A stretch of DNA of 64,000 nucleotides from NCBI RefSeq assembly GCF_002287375.1, contig NZ_NPOA01000001.1:310001-374000 (forward strand), in the 5' to 3' direction. Below the pieces are notes generated by a model. It saw nothing but the letters and a program-made list of their open reading frames with translations. It was not told the origin of the DNA and did no database searches. Both the position numbers and the translations under genes were made by a program. This DNA is from Virgibacillus profundi (lineage in GTDB: Bacteria; Bacillota; Bacilli; Bacillales; Amphibacillaceae). This document shows positions 9,565-19,712 of this stretch, piece by piece. Numbering within the stretch: position 1 is the first letter of the stretch; every line of letters begins with the position of its first letter.

Positions 9565-10452
9565 TTAACTAATTCCCTTATTATATATTTCTTTTTTAAG
9601 CTTATAGTTTTTGAAAATTGCCCATAATAATGTGACGGAACGATTCACTTGTTTAAATAGAACTGAATAATTATAATGATCGCTTTGAATTATTTCAAAT
9701 TGCTTTATGAAATCATTGCTATTCAATTCCAGGAATGTTTCTACTGTTCGGGTATTCGGGTTGTTAACCAATGCTTTTTTTATGCTATTCAATTCTAAAA
9801 ATCCATCAAATGCAATTTGTTGTGAACTAAATACACTTATTGCCTCTTTTTTATATTTCATAGTTGTTGTTACATCAATAACGCAATTTATTTCAAGCGG
9901 AGGAATGGGGCAATTTATTTCATATAGCCTCACCCCGCACGGATAGTCCATTTTCTTTAGTGTATCAGCTAGTAATTTAGTTGTATTTGTATGGTCAATA
10001 TGTGCGTCAACAAATGGTGTACAATAGATTATATCCGGCTGAACTTCTTGTATTATCTCATTTAGCTTATTCTGGGAGTTCTCATTACTCTTGAAGCTCG
10101 AATCTGGAAGATCAAGATAATACATCTTTGTAATTCCTAAAATATCTTTGACTTTCTCCATTTCTAACTTTCTTGTTTTTGAAAGCTCTTGCCTGTCTAA
10201 ATCACTTTGACTATTTGACCCATCTGTAATCATCGCGCAATTTATTTGAGCCCCATTATTCGCATGCAATTTCAACGTAGCCCCTGCACCAATTGTTTCA
10301 TCATCCATATGTGGAGCTAATATAAGAATTCGTTGATAATCCCCAATTTCCGACAAGGTTTTTGTCGATCGATAATGCCGTTTTAATATGAGCCTTGTAA
10401 TTGGAACAATTACTGGTTTACTGCTATTCATCAGTTTCTGTTTAATACTCAT
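9565..10452 (-). CDS. PIG-L/LmbE family deacetylase
   Basis: Probable zinc-dependent N-deacetylase acting on a GlcNAc-type sugar or lipid-linked intermediate. The N-terminal metal motif is intact: APHMDDETIGAG (H48, D50, D51). The second His cluster is VDAHIDHTN (H151, H154). The length of 295 residues is usual. The start overlaps the stop of the upstream flippase by four bases, which implies translational coupling. In this setting it may remove acetyl groups from an amino sugar of the surface polymer, an inference from context. Confidence 0.88.
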   Translation of the reverse strand: MSIKQKLMNSSKPVIVPITRLILKRHYRSTKTLSEIGDYQRILILAPHMDDETIGAGATLKLHANNGAQINCAMITDGSNSQSDLDRQELSKTRKLEMEKVKDILGITKMYYLDLPDSSFKSNENSQNKLNEIIQEVQPDIIYCTPFVDAHIDHTNTTKLLADTLKKMDYPCGVRLYEINCPIPPLEINCVIDVTTTMKYKKEAISVFSSQQIAFDGFLELNSIKKALVNNPNTRTVETFLELNSNDFIKQFEIIQSDHYNYSVLFKQVNRSVTLLWAIFKNYKLKKEIYNKGIS

Positions 10453-11981
10453 TCATCTAACCTCTTTTCTGCTGCTTTCTTTGGCAGAAACCTTTTTATT
10501 AAAAATGATAATGACTTAATCCGAAGTAGGAGCGCACTAATAAAATAAGTGATCACACCTGTTACTGAAATTAAAATAATTTGTACAATATTAACCCAGT
10601 CATTTATTAACGATTTTAGTAACAAAATGCAAGCTACCATTATTATGCCTGCTATGATAACTTTTATATATTCTGCACCTAGTTTTTTTAAGTTTAAGCC
10701 TTTAACAAGCTTAAGCAAAAGAACAAAAGAGGCACCTACATAAAGGAATGCGACTACTGACGAAGCTAATGGTATTCCGTTATATCCTAACCATCTTGTG
10801 AATACAAAATTTAATATCACATTTAAAATTACCGAGATACCACCTATTATTAATATGAGATGGCCTTTTTTTAGAGTATAAAAGCCCTTTGTTACAACAT
10901 TATGCAAACTAAAAAATAATACGGATCCAAAATAATAATATGCAACTGTAGCTGTAGTATTGGTTGCATCGGCACTAAATGCACCTCTTTGATAAAGTAA
11001 TTCAATAATATTTGGCATCAAAACCATCATACCTGCAATTGCTGGCAGCAAAATGAAAAACATGGTATTTAAACCTATTTCTATTCCACGTTTAAATTGA
11101 TTAAAGTTACTCTGTGCATTTGCTCTGGAAAGGAAAGGAAAAATTACTGTTCCAATAACCACACCAAATATTGCTTGTGGAAAATGCACCAAATTCTTAG
11201 CATAGTTAATATAAGTAACTACCCCTTCGTCAAAATAACTAGCATAAATATTATCAACGGCTAAATTTATTTGACCTACAGCTACAGTAATGGCCACAGG
11301 AATAAATATTATGTAAAAACGCTTAATTTCTTTCCAATCTGTTTTCATTTTAAATTTAATAAGTTTTCTTGGAGCAACCAATAACGCTTTAAATAGCAAT
11401 GACATAATTGTACCAATCAAGTAACCAAGGGCCAGTGAATATGCCCCAATAGATCGGGCAAAAAATACAGCTCCCATTATCGTTGATCCAATTACTATAA
11501 TTTGTGACACCATTGAAAGCGAGAATTTATTTTCAGAATCAAAATAGGCCTCCAAAACAGCATTCATACCTACAAAAACAACGGAAGAAAAAAGAATTAT
11601 TGTAGTCCATATCGCAATTTCCTGTCCTTCAGGAGAAAATGCAGGGTATAAGAGTGGAATATAGTATTTTGCCAGAACCATACCAAGGAGTGACAATAAA
11701 ATACTTATTCCAAAGGTCCCTCTAAATACCTGGCTAAGATGATAAGATCCTCTTTTTTCTTCTACTGATTGAATATAACTTGGTACAAGTGCATTTTTCA
11801 TTCCTGTTGTAAAAAACAAGATAATCATATTCGGAATAATAAATGCAGCTAAATAAGCATCTGCTACATAACTATCTCCAAAATAAAATGCAATAACCAT
11901 ATCACGAATCAAACCTGATATTTTCAGGAATATTGTAGCTATTAAAAAAAGAATGCTCGCTAAACCTAGTTTAGATTTCAA
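10449..11981 (-). CDS. MurJ/MviN-type (MOP superfamily) lipid-linked oligosaccharide flippase
   Basis: Membrane protein of 510 residues with about 14 helices. The N-terminus has the MurJ signature FLKISGLIRDMVIAFYFG followed by DAYLAAFIIPN. It also has LSRANAQ after helix 8 and LYQRGAF before helix 10, both typical of MviN/MurJ. As the first gene of an operon with a polymerase and a glycosyltransferase, it more likely moves a surface-polysaccharide repeat unit than acts as the housekeeping lipid II flippase. Either role is possible. Confidence 0.85.
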   Translation of the reverse strand: MKSKLGLASILFLIATIFLKISGLIRDMVIAFYFGDSYVADAYLAAFIIPNMIILFFTTGMKNALVPSYIQSVEEKRGSYHLSQVFRGTFGISILLSLLGMVLAKYYIPLLYPAFSPEGQEIAIWTTIILFSSVVFVGMNAVLEAYFDSENKFSLSMVSQIIVIGSTIMGAVFFARSIGAYSLALGYLIGTIMSLLFKALLVAPRKLIKFKMKTDWKEIKRFYIIFIPVAITVAVGQINLAVDNIYASYFDEGVVTYINYAKNLVHFPQAIFGVVIGTVIFPFLSRANAQSNFNQFKRGIEIGLNTMFFILLPAIAGMMVLMPNIIELLYQRGAFSADATNTTATVAYYYFGSVLFFSLHNVVTKGFYTLKKGHLILIIGGISVILNVILNFVFTRWLGYNGIPLASSVVAFLYVGASFVLLLKLVKGLNLKKLGAEYIKVIIAGIIMVACILLLKSLINDWVNIVQIILISVTGVITYFISALLLRIKSLSFLIKRFLPKKAAEKRLDE

Positions 11982-12078
11982 TTTTTATACCTCTTTCAAA
12001 TCGCTATGTACCAAATACTTATTAAAACATACTTTCCATTATAACATTTTATCGACATAATTCTAGGGAATTTTCACC

Positions 12079-12117
12079 AAAAAAACAAGGCTGTTCCAAC
12101 GAAGGAATAGCCTTGTT
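12079..12117 (-). terminator. Rho-independent terminator of the amidase-lipoprotein-SLT operon
   Basis: Stem AACAAGGCTATTCC/GGAACAGCCTTGTT with a short loop and a run of seven Ts in the minus direction, a few bases past the stop codon of the SLT-CWB2 gene. Confidence 0.85.
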
Positions 12118-12121
12118 ACAG

Positions 12122-14500
12122 TTACTTTACAATTTGATTAAATTCTTTCCTAGTATTGTTCGATATTGCATTTTTACCACCCAGGAAGTAGAGATTCGGT
12201 TTTTCAGTTATATACCCGTTCATCCATTTTTTTACTTCTCTTGGTACATTTTCTGTACGAGTTAAGATTATTGGGCTATTCTCTTTTGCTGCCAGTGGTG
12301 ATGCAGCTAATGCATCGGCTATCTCAAGTCCCTGTGAAACAAATATTTTACTGATGTCAGCTTTATTGTAGTATTTCTCAATGATCTCAGTATTTGTGCT
12401 GTATCTTGTTTTTCCAGATACACGTTCGACATTATCTACCAAAGTATCTAAATGATTTACTACAGTTGTGGATACCGCTTCTGTACCACCAATAATTGTA
12501 ACTTTTTTAACGCCATAATCTTGAATAAACTTAATCACATTTCGGTCTAGCTTATTATTTCTCGTCAGCAGAATAGGTATGTTATTTTCTCCTGCATATG
12601 GAGCAATTGCAAGTGGATCAGATGACGATTCATCCCCGGTAGTTACAAAAATTTCATTTACTGCTTTGGAATTCCCTACTTCTTTTGCTACCTCAAATGC
12701 TGTTTCGTAACGATCCGTACCTGATATTCTGTGTACACTTTTCTTTCCAAATTTATTTTTAAGCTTTGCCTCTACTGCCGGAGAGATGGCAGTTTTATCT
12801 CCACCTAATATATAAACTTTATCAGGTTGTAATCGGTCAAGCTCTTTTTCAACAGATTCTGTTAACTCATTATTTTGCGTCAACAGCAGTGGCGAATCTA
12901 ATTTTGCTGCAAGTACACTTCCAGTTAATGCATCAATCGGTATATCTCCTCTTCCAATAACTACAGAAGATGGTTGGTCCCAATGCCAGCCAAAATTAGC
13001 AATACTTACACTCGTTTCATAACGTCTTTCGCCAGATAAGCTGTAATTATCGATATAATTATTCGTTGGGCTTAAATAGCTTGATGCGACCCAGCCAGTT
13101 TGACCTGAACTTGTTCTTATAGGGAACCAGACATATTGATTAACTCTTGAGTTGTTCCCTTCATACTTTCCTGTGATTATAACCTTAGTACCCTTATTTA
13201 AGCTGCCTTTTACATTTCCACCTGGAGCACTACGCAGGTTTAGATCATTTACAGTTACAAATGAAGTGTCACCAGCTTTAAGGGATTGACTGGAATAATG
13301 CTGTGGCCCCTCTACCGTAAAATTTGACGTTTTAAACCTTAACTGTCCATTCCCAATAATATATGGATCTAATTTATGTGTTGGAAATGGATTAATATCT
13401 ATCAAACTATAATTTCCTACACGCTCCATCACTTCTTCCTGATAGGCCGCATATGGCGAAAAAGGTCTTTCCAGCGGATTATTTCTTGGTAAAAGGCCAT
13501 TGTATGCCATTATTGCAAAATACCAATTTTCTATTACCATTGAGTCGTTGTCATTAATCGTCGGAATCAAGCCGGAACGATGATAATTCCACTTCTCTTT
13601 TAATATTTTTATACCTTCCTGAATGTTAAAACGAATATTTGTTTTTAGTTTTCTAATGTATTCTTCCTTCTCAGGTCCTTCGTCTAAATACATTTGATTA
13701 GAAATTTGCATTATCCCAATCCCAATACAGTCATAACCTAATTTCACATTTGTTCCATCGTAATTAGGACATTTTTTGACAGATTCCGGCACTCTTTCCC
13801 AATACTGCTGCCAACCACTCTCTTGATAAGCAATTGCTTTAACTATTTCAGGTGAAACATTAGCTTTAAGAGATTCCTCTGTTAATATACTATTTATTTC
13901 TGCATAGGATGGATTAACACCATTTAAAGTATTCGATTGTAATTTTTGATCACTTAGTGTTGCAGAAATCTCTTTTTCATTTTCAACTACTTTATTTTTA
14001 ATAATTGAAAAATGTTGCGTTACTATATTTGACGGATTTGTTTTCACATCGCCTTTTTCAAATTTAGGATATTCCAGTATAATCTCGTTGTCTTCAATAA
14101 CTACGCGCCCTCGCTCATAAGTTTCAGATGTATAGATACTTTCCATTCCATCTTCGTTCATCAAGAACACTTCAAAATACAGCGCATTTGCACTACCATC
14201 ATGACGATAGTTTACAATAGCGTATTCCTGATTATTAAATATTAGTTTCTCAATACTGGAAATATTAATTAACGTAAATTCCTCATGATGAATTTCTTCT
14301 TCATTTTCAATAATGGAAACAGTAGAGTTTATTTCACCATTATTTACAATTACTTCTTTCGTATCTGTTAGCTTTTCCTGTGTTTCACCATTATAAAAAT
14401 TAAATAAATTTCCCTCTTCAGCATTACCTTGAATTGGTTGTACATATAATATCACCATCAGAGTAATGGAAAAGATTAGTATTCTATTAAAATTTTTCAC
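12122..14500 (-). CDS. Secreted lytic-transglycosylase-like protein with SH3b and three CWB2 repeats
   Basis: Exported wall-associated protein, probably a murein hydrolase. I choose the GTG at 14500 because GGGAGGGG stands six bases before it; an upstream ATG at 14515 lacks a ribosome site. A signal peptide ends near GNAEE. A unique domain of about 170 residues precedes a goose-lysozyme/SLT-like domain (about 205-360): catalytic Glu in AIAYQESGWQQYW (E227), then GIGIMQIS and AIMAYNGL. A bacterial SH3 domain (about 415-480) contains VNDLNLRSAPGG and GWVASSYL. Three CWB2 repeats form the rest. It is last in an operon with the lipoprotein and amidase genes upstream and has a strong terminator. 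Confidence 0.88.
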   Translation of the reverse strand: MKNFNRILIFSITLMVILYVQPIQGNAEEGNLFNFYNGETQEKLTDTKEVIVNNGEINSTVSIIENEEEIHHEEFTLINISSIEKLIFNNQEYAIVNYRHDGSANALYFEVFLMNEDGMESIYTSETYERGRVVIEDNEIILEYPKFEKGDVKTNPSNIVTQHFSIIKNKVVENEKEISATLSDQKLQSNTLNGVNPSYAEINSILTEESLKANVSPEIVKAIAYQESGWQQYWERVPESVKKCPNYDGTNVKLGYDCIGIGIMQISNQMYLDEGPEKEEYIRKLKTNIRFNIQEGIKILKEKWNYHRSGLIPTINDNDSMVIENWYFAIMAYNGLLPRNNPLERPFSPYAAYQEEVMERVGNYSLIDINPFPTHKLDPYIIGNGQLRFKTSNFTVEGPQHYSSQSLKAGDTSFVTVNDLNLRSAPGGNVKGSLNKGTKVIITGKYEGNNSRVNQYVWFPIRTSSGQTGWVASSYLSPTNNYIDNYSLSGERRYETSVSIANFGWHWDQPSSVVIGRGDIPIDALTGSVLAAKLDSPLLLTQNNELTESVEKELDRLQPDKVYILGGDKTAISPAVEAKLKNKFGKKSVHRISGTDRYETAFEVAKEVGNSKAVNEIFVTTGDESSSDPLAIAPYAGENNIPILLTRNNKLDRNVIKFIQDYGVKKVTIIGGTEAVSTTVVNHLDTLVDNVERVSGKTRYSTNTEIIEKYYNKADISKIFVSQGLEIADALAASPLAAKENSPIILTRTENVPREVKKWMNGYITEKPNLYFLGGKNAISNNTRKEFNQIVK

Positions 14501-14519
14501 GGTTTCCCCTCCCATAAAT

Positions 14520-15287
14520 CTAATTCTTTGTTGTATTTTCTAATTCAGTTGTTATCTCATAGCCGTTATCGCCTGTTACCTCTACTGTTTCTTTCACCAA
14601 TCCCATATTTGGTGCATAAAAAGCCTGTGAGATTGTCTTATCCCCAGTAGTATCTGATTCAAAGGTTTGCTTCACTAAGTACACTTCAGAAAACTCTCCA
14701 AATGGGACCTTAACAGTTTCATCTGTTGAAACAATTTCCCAATCGGAACTATTTCCTTCCCCAAGACTATCTGAATCTACAAGTGTAATGGGAGGTTCAT
14801 AGGCTTCAAAAGAATCCAGTTGATCAGATGTATCGGTTGGGTTTTCTTCCTGGTAGACAATTGCGATACTGTCTGGTGTCCATTCCAGTATTTGTAAGGT
14901 AATATTATCTCCAAATGAAATAATTCTTTGAATGTACTGTTCATTAGCAGCAAGTATTTCATAAGTTATTTCAAATTCATCATTTTGCATGAAGGTTTTT
15001 GAAGTACCTGCTTCAGGTCGATATTTAATTAGACCAATATCTTCCGTGCTATCTTCTTCGTTGTTCTCCCCATCGCCTTCTACTTCTTCGTTTTCTTTTT
15101 CCCGATCCTCTTCACTCTCTTCATCATCTGTATGTTGATTATTATCAACTTCCGAGTTATTTTCTTTTTCTATCTCTTGTTCTTGTTCAGATGAATCCCC
15201 TTTCTCGACAGGGGATTCATTCGTATCTTCATTTGAACAAGCAGCTAAAATGGTAATCAATATAAGCATAAAAAGTAATTTGCGCAT
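14520..15287 (-). CDS. Acidic lipoprotein of unknown function
   Basis: Lipoprotein signal with lipobox LAAC (Cys about residue 17). A Glu/Asp/Asn-rich low-complexity spacer of about 70 residues follows, as is common when a membrane-anchored domain must reach through the wall. The C-terminal 160-odd residues form an apparently globular domain with alternating polar and aromatic strands (DEFEITYEILAANEQYIQR, VPFGEFSEVYLVKQTFES, QAFYAPNMGLVKETVEV). I do not recognise a named family. It sits between an amidase (27 bases upstream) and an SLT-like hydrolase, so a role in controlling wall hydrolysis is plausible but unproven. Confidence 0.8.
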   Translation of the reverse strand: MRKLLFMLILITILAACSNEDTNESPVEKGDSSEQEQEIEKENNSEVDNNQHTDDEESEEDREKENEEVEGDGENNEEDSTEDIGLIKYRPEAGTSKTFMQNDEFEITYEILAANEQYIQRIISFGDNITLQILEWTPDSIAIVYQEENPTDTSDQLDSFEAYEPPITLVDSDSLGEGNSSDWEIVSTDETVKVPFGEFSEVYLVKQTFESDTTGDKTISQAFYAPNMGLVKETVEVTGDNGYEITTELENTTKN

Positions 15288-15314
15288 TGATGTCCCTCCT
15301 GTTAGAAGTATTGG

Positions 15315-17549
15315 TTATTTAATCAGATTTGCTATTTGATTAATTAATTGATCATTCAATACGCCACCAATTACTTTAAATTCCTCTACAACGTTATTAT
15401 CTCCATAGGATTCAATAATGCCGGAAAGCTCCGGATCCAGCTTATCACCAGTCAACAGTAAAGGTGCTTTTGATTTTACTGATAGTGAAGAAGCAGTTAA
15501 TGCATCAGGGAAATTCTTACCAGTAGCCACAAGTGCTTCATTTGAGTGAATGTCGTCTTTAAAATAAGACAGCACTGCCGCTAATGTTTTGTATCTGTCA
15601 CTACCTGATAAACGCAGTACCTTGTCTCCACCATTTTGAGTGATAATTTCATCTTCCACATCCGTTGAGACTGCCTGGGTGCCTCCAACTATAACGATGT
15701 CTTCAAAATTTAAATAGTTGAGGCTATTATCTGGAATTCTATCTGTTCTTGTTAAAACAATGGCCCAATCTTTAATCGCAGCAATCGGTGCAGCCCCTAA
15801 AGTATCCGGGAAATTCATGCCTGACGTCACAAAAACTCCTTCAACACCTGTTAATTGCTTATTTATTTCGAGATTTGTTTCAAATCTATCTTTTCCTGAA
15901 ATACGTTCTACCGCATAGCCTTGACTCTTTAGATTTTGCTCAATTTGTGTGGAGATTGCCTGTGTACCACCAATTAAGATTACTTTTTCTGTATTTAATC
16001 GATTTAATTCTGCCAAAACTTCCTCTCGTATTTTTGTGGCATCTGTAAGCAGGATAGGAGCATTTCCTTCCTGTGCTGCAAGTGGCGCACTAGATAAGGC
16101 ATCGGCATATTCAAGCATTGTAGTCAGGACAACTGTCTTATGACTATGGTTACTAGAGAACCCTTCTGGATAAAGGTCTTTAGATACCTCGATAGCCGTT
16201 GTAATTCTATGATCGGATGAAACTTTCTTTGTTTTAAAGTCATAAACATAATTTTCATCTTGATTACTCCACACAACTTCATTTGTTTTTTTATTAGTAA
16301 CTGTAGTATTCATCCAGTTTTCCGCATAATCTATTGCGTGTTGTTCGCGGTAAAACTCTTTTAGCAACCCTTTTGTTGTATGTTCTACTTTGAATTCTTT
16401 CGTAAGGTAATTCGTCCAAAGCACTTTATCATTTTCAATATTAATCACGGCCGTATTTTTCCATTTCTTAGCATAAGCTATCGCTGGATCTGCCTGATAA
16501 AATTTTTCTAAAGTACCCTGTGCCGAATGCTCAACTGTATAATTTTCCGCTAAGTAATTTGACCAAATAATTCTGGACTCTTTATTATCTACTACTCTGG
16601 TGTTATTCCAGCCTTTAGCAAAATCAACAGCTGCTTCAGCTGTGATAAATGTTTGATTAATCGTATCTACACTACTATGGTAAACGCCATAACGATATTC
16701 AATATTGTTATATATAATATTTTGTGTTGATTTTTCTAATACATAGACGCCCTTTATTGTTTTAGCTTTATCCAATGCCTCTTGTTTTGACTCATAAATT
16801 CCAAGTCTATTATCTTCATTATCATATATTTCATAAACATCGAAATATTGATCGATGGCGTTGGAAATCGATGAAGCTGCCTCTCTTTGAAATTTTGATG
16901 TTTTAATTAACTTTTCTTCTGTAGGGTTAGTCATATAACCTAATTCTACTAATGTGGATGGCATCTGCGCATTACGTGTCACAAATAGACTATTACTAAT
17001 TATTCCTCTGCCTTCAGTTATAGGAACTTCATCCAGAACAGTGTTATGTATAGTGTGTGCTAGTCTTTTACTTTCAGGTGAGTAATGTTCTTGTAAAGGA
17101 TCTGGTGGGTAAGTTGGATTTATTCCATCGTTTATATCATAAAAATAGGTTTCGTATCCTCTAAATGAAGGATTACCTGGTATAGCGTTATGATGAACTG
17201 AGATAAAAATAGAGTTATCACGATTTCCTTCTACTAAATTATTGGCTATTTTCATACGTTTAGCTAAATCTTTTGCCTGAGTACTGCCAAAATCTCTATC
17301 ATTATCACGAGTCATGTAAACTGTATAACCTCTATTGATTAACTCCTCCCTAAGTTTTAATGCTACCTCTAAGTTAGCATGTTTTTCATAGTAACCAGTA
17401 CTATTTCCCGAAAAGCCAGTTGTACCACTGAACTTGCCTCCATGGCCTGGATCAATAATAACTGTATTTCCTTCTGCTGCATCTGCCGGCATAGGTATAA
17501 TTAATGCAAAAATTAAAGCAATTAACGACAAGAAAATACTTCTTTTCAC
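15315..17549 (-). CDS. Secreted N-acetylmuramoyl-L-alanine amidase (Amidase_3) with internal repeats and CWB2 repeats
   Basis: Zn-dependent amidase cleaving the MurNAc-L-Ala bond. The GTG at 17549 is preferred because GGAGGGGG lies just upstream; a further in-frame TTG at 17585 has none. A signal peptide ends at ADAAEGN. The catalytic domain (about 28-240) has IIDPGHGG (H36), E55, ISVHHNA (H119) and TLVELGYMTN (E202), all expected Zn or catalytic residues. Residues about 240-440 hold four divergent units of about 48 residues with the pattern AIxYAKxWxNTxVxxxxxxxVxWxN. I cannot assign them to a known family. Three CWB2 repeats end the protein. First gene of a three-gene operon. Confidence 0.9.
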   Translation of the reverse strand: MKRSIFLSLIALIFALIIPMPADAAEGNTVIIDPGHGGKFSGTTGFSGNSTGYYEKHANLEVALKLREELINRGYTVYMTRDNDRDFGSTQAKDLAKRMKIANNLVEGNRDNSIFISVHHNAIPGNPSFRGYETYFYDINDGINPTYPPDPLQEHYSPESKRLAHTIHNTVLDEVPITEGRGIISNSLFVTRNAQMPSTLVELGYMTNPTEEKLIKTSKFQREAASSISNAIDQYFDVYEIYDNEDNRLGIYESKQEALDKAKTIKGVYVLEKSTQNIIYNNIEYRYGVYHSSVDTINQTFITAEAAVDFAKGWNNTRVVDNKESRIIWSNYLAENYTVEHSAQGTLEKFYQADPAIAYAKKWKNTAVINIENDKVLWTNYLTKEFKVEHTTKGLLKEFYREQHAIDYAENWMNTTVTNKKTNEVVWSNQDENYVYDFKTKKVSSDHRITTAIEVSKDLYPEGFSSNHSHKTVVLTTMLEYADALSSAPLAAQEGNAPILLTDATKIREEVLAELNRLNTEKVILIGGTQAISTQIEQNLKSQGYAVERISGKDRFETNLEINKQLTGVEGVFVTSGMNFPDTLGAAPIAAIKDWAIVLTRTDRIPDNSLNYLNFEDIVIVGGTQAVSTDVEDEIITQNGGDKVLRLSGSDRYKTLAAVLSYFKDDIHSNEALVATGKNFPDALTASSLSVKSKAPLLLTGDKLDPELSGIIESYGDNNVVEEFKVIGGVLNDQLINQIANLIK

Positions 17550-17720
17550 TTTATTCCCCCTCCATTTAAAATTATTAACTCGCAATGATGTATTTTGGAG
17601 TATTAGTTTGTAATCTATTAAAATACATATATATATAATATAACATCCAAATTTACAAATCTACCATTTTTCGACAATTGAAGGTTGAAATCTTAAGGAA
17701 AGTTTATTATATTTCACAAA

Positions 17721-17756
17721 AAAAGAGGGCATCTCCATACTATAAGAGACATCCTC
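17721..17756 (-). terminator. Rho-independent terminator after the LTA-synthase-like gene
   Basis: An 11-bp stem with one mismatch (GAGGATGTCTC/GAGATGCCCTC), a loop of about 10 bases and a run of seven Ts in the minus direction. Confidence 0.78.
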
Positions 17757-17782
17757 CACAAAGAATAACTTCTTCCTATCCT

Positions 17783-19669
17783 TTAGAATTCAGAAGTACC
17801 TTCTTGAAATACATAATCTGACCAATTATATAGCTGTAACATCTTTCTGAAATCCTCATCAAAGTATTCTCTGGGATTTTCAAATTGATCATCTATTTTT
17901 TTATAGTTCTTCATATCGTAAATACGAATATCTCTCTTACTACTTTCCGTTATATACAATACATCACCATTAAAAAAAGATCCTGCAGGCAGATAATATC
18001 GCATCCCGATTAGATTCTTTTCGTACTGAAGCAGATTCTGTCCAAAATAAACTTTTTCGGGCTTCACACCCATTAGATTCAGAATCGTTGGCATCATATC
18101 AATCTGTCCACCCAAATTGTTAATTTCTCTTCCTTTGTCTATTACACCTGGGATATCAATAATAAAAGGAATATTAAAACGCTGCATCAGTGAATAAGAT
18201 CCTAAAACTCCTCTAAGCAGTTCTACATCTTTATCGGTTAGCAACTGCCCATGAAGTCCTGAATGGTCTCCATAAAGTGCAATTATACTATTCTCCCAAA
18301 GCCCTTTTTCTTTAAGACCTGAAAAAAATTTCCCAATTGTATAATCAGTATAATGGATAGATTGAAGATAATTTCCAAATAGGGTATCGTCATATTCTGC
18401 CGGTAAGTCTAACATTTGCTTTTCTTCCGGAATTTCAAATGGTGTATGTGAAGTCATTGAATTAATCATCGTATAGTAGTTTTCATATTCCTGATCGATT
18501 TCGATTAACTTTTCAAGTGATTTATCAAACAACACCTCATCAGATGGACCAATCCCAATAATATCTTGGTCTCCAAAAAAGTCTATATCATAATAGTCAT
18601 TAAATCCAAGAGCAGGGTATAATTCAATACGATTCCAATAGTCGATATCGTCTGCATGGAATGTTGCAGCGTAATAGGATTCATCAGCCAAAATACGTGG
18701 CAAACTTGGGATTTCATGATCTGGCAAATTATTAGATACCGCCCTGTTTCCTAATGGATAAATAGAAGAATTCATTAAAAACTCTGCATCAGACGTGTTC
18801 CCGGCTCCTATCTGCTGATATACATTGGAAAAATAATAGCTATTTTTCACCCATTCATTTATGTTTGGAGTTATTTCCTGGCCAGCAATCTCTAAATTAA
18901 TAGCAAAATCCTGCATTGATTCGATTTGAAGAATAATTAAGTCTTTTTCCTTTGCTAATCCAAACTGATCGTGTTCTTCAAAGGGAACAGGCTGATTCCC
19001 TTTGAGTCTAATAATATCTTTTTGTGATACCTCTTCGTCATTCGAGGTGGATGCTATTAACTTATTTGTTTTCGCAAAAGCAGTCTCGGAATAGGCTTGA
19101 ATAATTTGTGTATTTATATAGCCATTATTTTTAGCAAACAAACCTACATCCAAAATTTGCTCATCTTTAATAAAGTTCAATTTAAAAGAAGCAATTAGAA
19201 TTAAGACCACTAATAATGGGGTCCATAACTTCTTTGAACTTTTGCTATTCAGTGAATTCTTTGTTTTACTGAGAATAAAAAATAAGATGAACAACAGAAT
19301 AAAATCAAAGAAATAAACAAAATCTACAGGGGATACCAGAATAAAAATACTGTCACTTACTGAGCCGATCTGATTTATTTGTTCAAAATCAAAATAGGTT
19401 GGGATGGTTTGAAAATATTTTTCATAGACGATAATCCCAAAGAACAATAATGATAGAATAAAGTTCGTTGTTAAATAGGCAATCAATTTTGTTTTTTTTA
19501 ATAGAAGTTCATATACTATGAACAGTATTAAAATATAGATTAATTCATTAGAAAAGATGTGTAATAATGCAACTTCCTCAAATAGTGAATATCTCAATAT
19601 GATAAACTTTAAATAAATAATTATAGAAAACAATATAAAGTAGCTTTTGAAAAATTCATTGATTTTCAT
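17783..19669 (-). CDS. LTA synthase family sulfatase (LtaS/YqgS-like)
   Basis: Membrane phosphoglycerol transferase-type enzyme. Five N-terminal helices (within about 10-165) precede an extracellular sulfatase-fold domain. The active-site Glu and Thr are visible as LQIESMQDF (E250) and AGNTSDAEF (T292), matching the metal ligand and nucleophile of LtaS. YGDHSGLHG supplies the second metal site. The length of 628 residues is normal. It lies 43 bases after the tagO-like gene and ends at a strong terminator, so the two probably share a transcript. It may make lipoteichoic acid or act on the polymer encoded nearby; sequence does not decide. Confidence 0.9.
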   Translation of the reverse strand: MKINEFFKSYFILFSIIIYLKFIILRYSLFEEVALLHIFSNELIYILILFIVYELLLKKTKLIAYLTTNFILSLLFFGIIVYEKYFQTIPTYFDFEQINQIGSVSDSIFILVSPVDFVYFFDFILLFILFFILSKTKNSLNSKSSKKLWTPLLVVLILIASFKLNFIKDEQILDVGLFAKNNGYINTQIIQAYSETAFAKTNKLIASTSNDEEVSQKDIIRLKGNQPVPFEEHDQFGLAKEKDLIILQIESMQDFAINLEIAGQEITPNINEWVKNSYYFSNVYQQIGAGNTSDAEFLMNSSIYPLGNRAVSNNLPDHEIPSLPRILADESYYAATFHADDIDYWNRIELYPALGFNDYYDIDFFGDQDIIGIGPSDEVLFDKSLEKLIEIDQEYENYYTMINSMTSHTPFEIPEEKQMLDLPAEYDDTLFGNYLQSIHYTDYTIGKFFSGLKEKGLWENSIIALYGDHSGLHGQLLTDKDVELLRGVLGSYSLMQRFNIPFIIDIPGVIDKGREINNLGGQIDMMPTILNLMGVKPEKVYFGQNLLQYEKNLIGMRYYLPAGSFFNGDVLYITESSKRDIRIYDMKNYKKIDDQFENPREYFDEDFRKMLQLYNWSDYVFQEGTSEF

Positions 19670-19712
19670 TTTATATTACCCAAACCTTTATAAATTTTCA
19701 GGTTATTATCTC

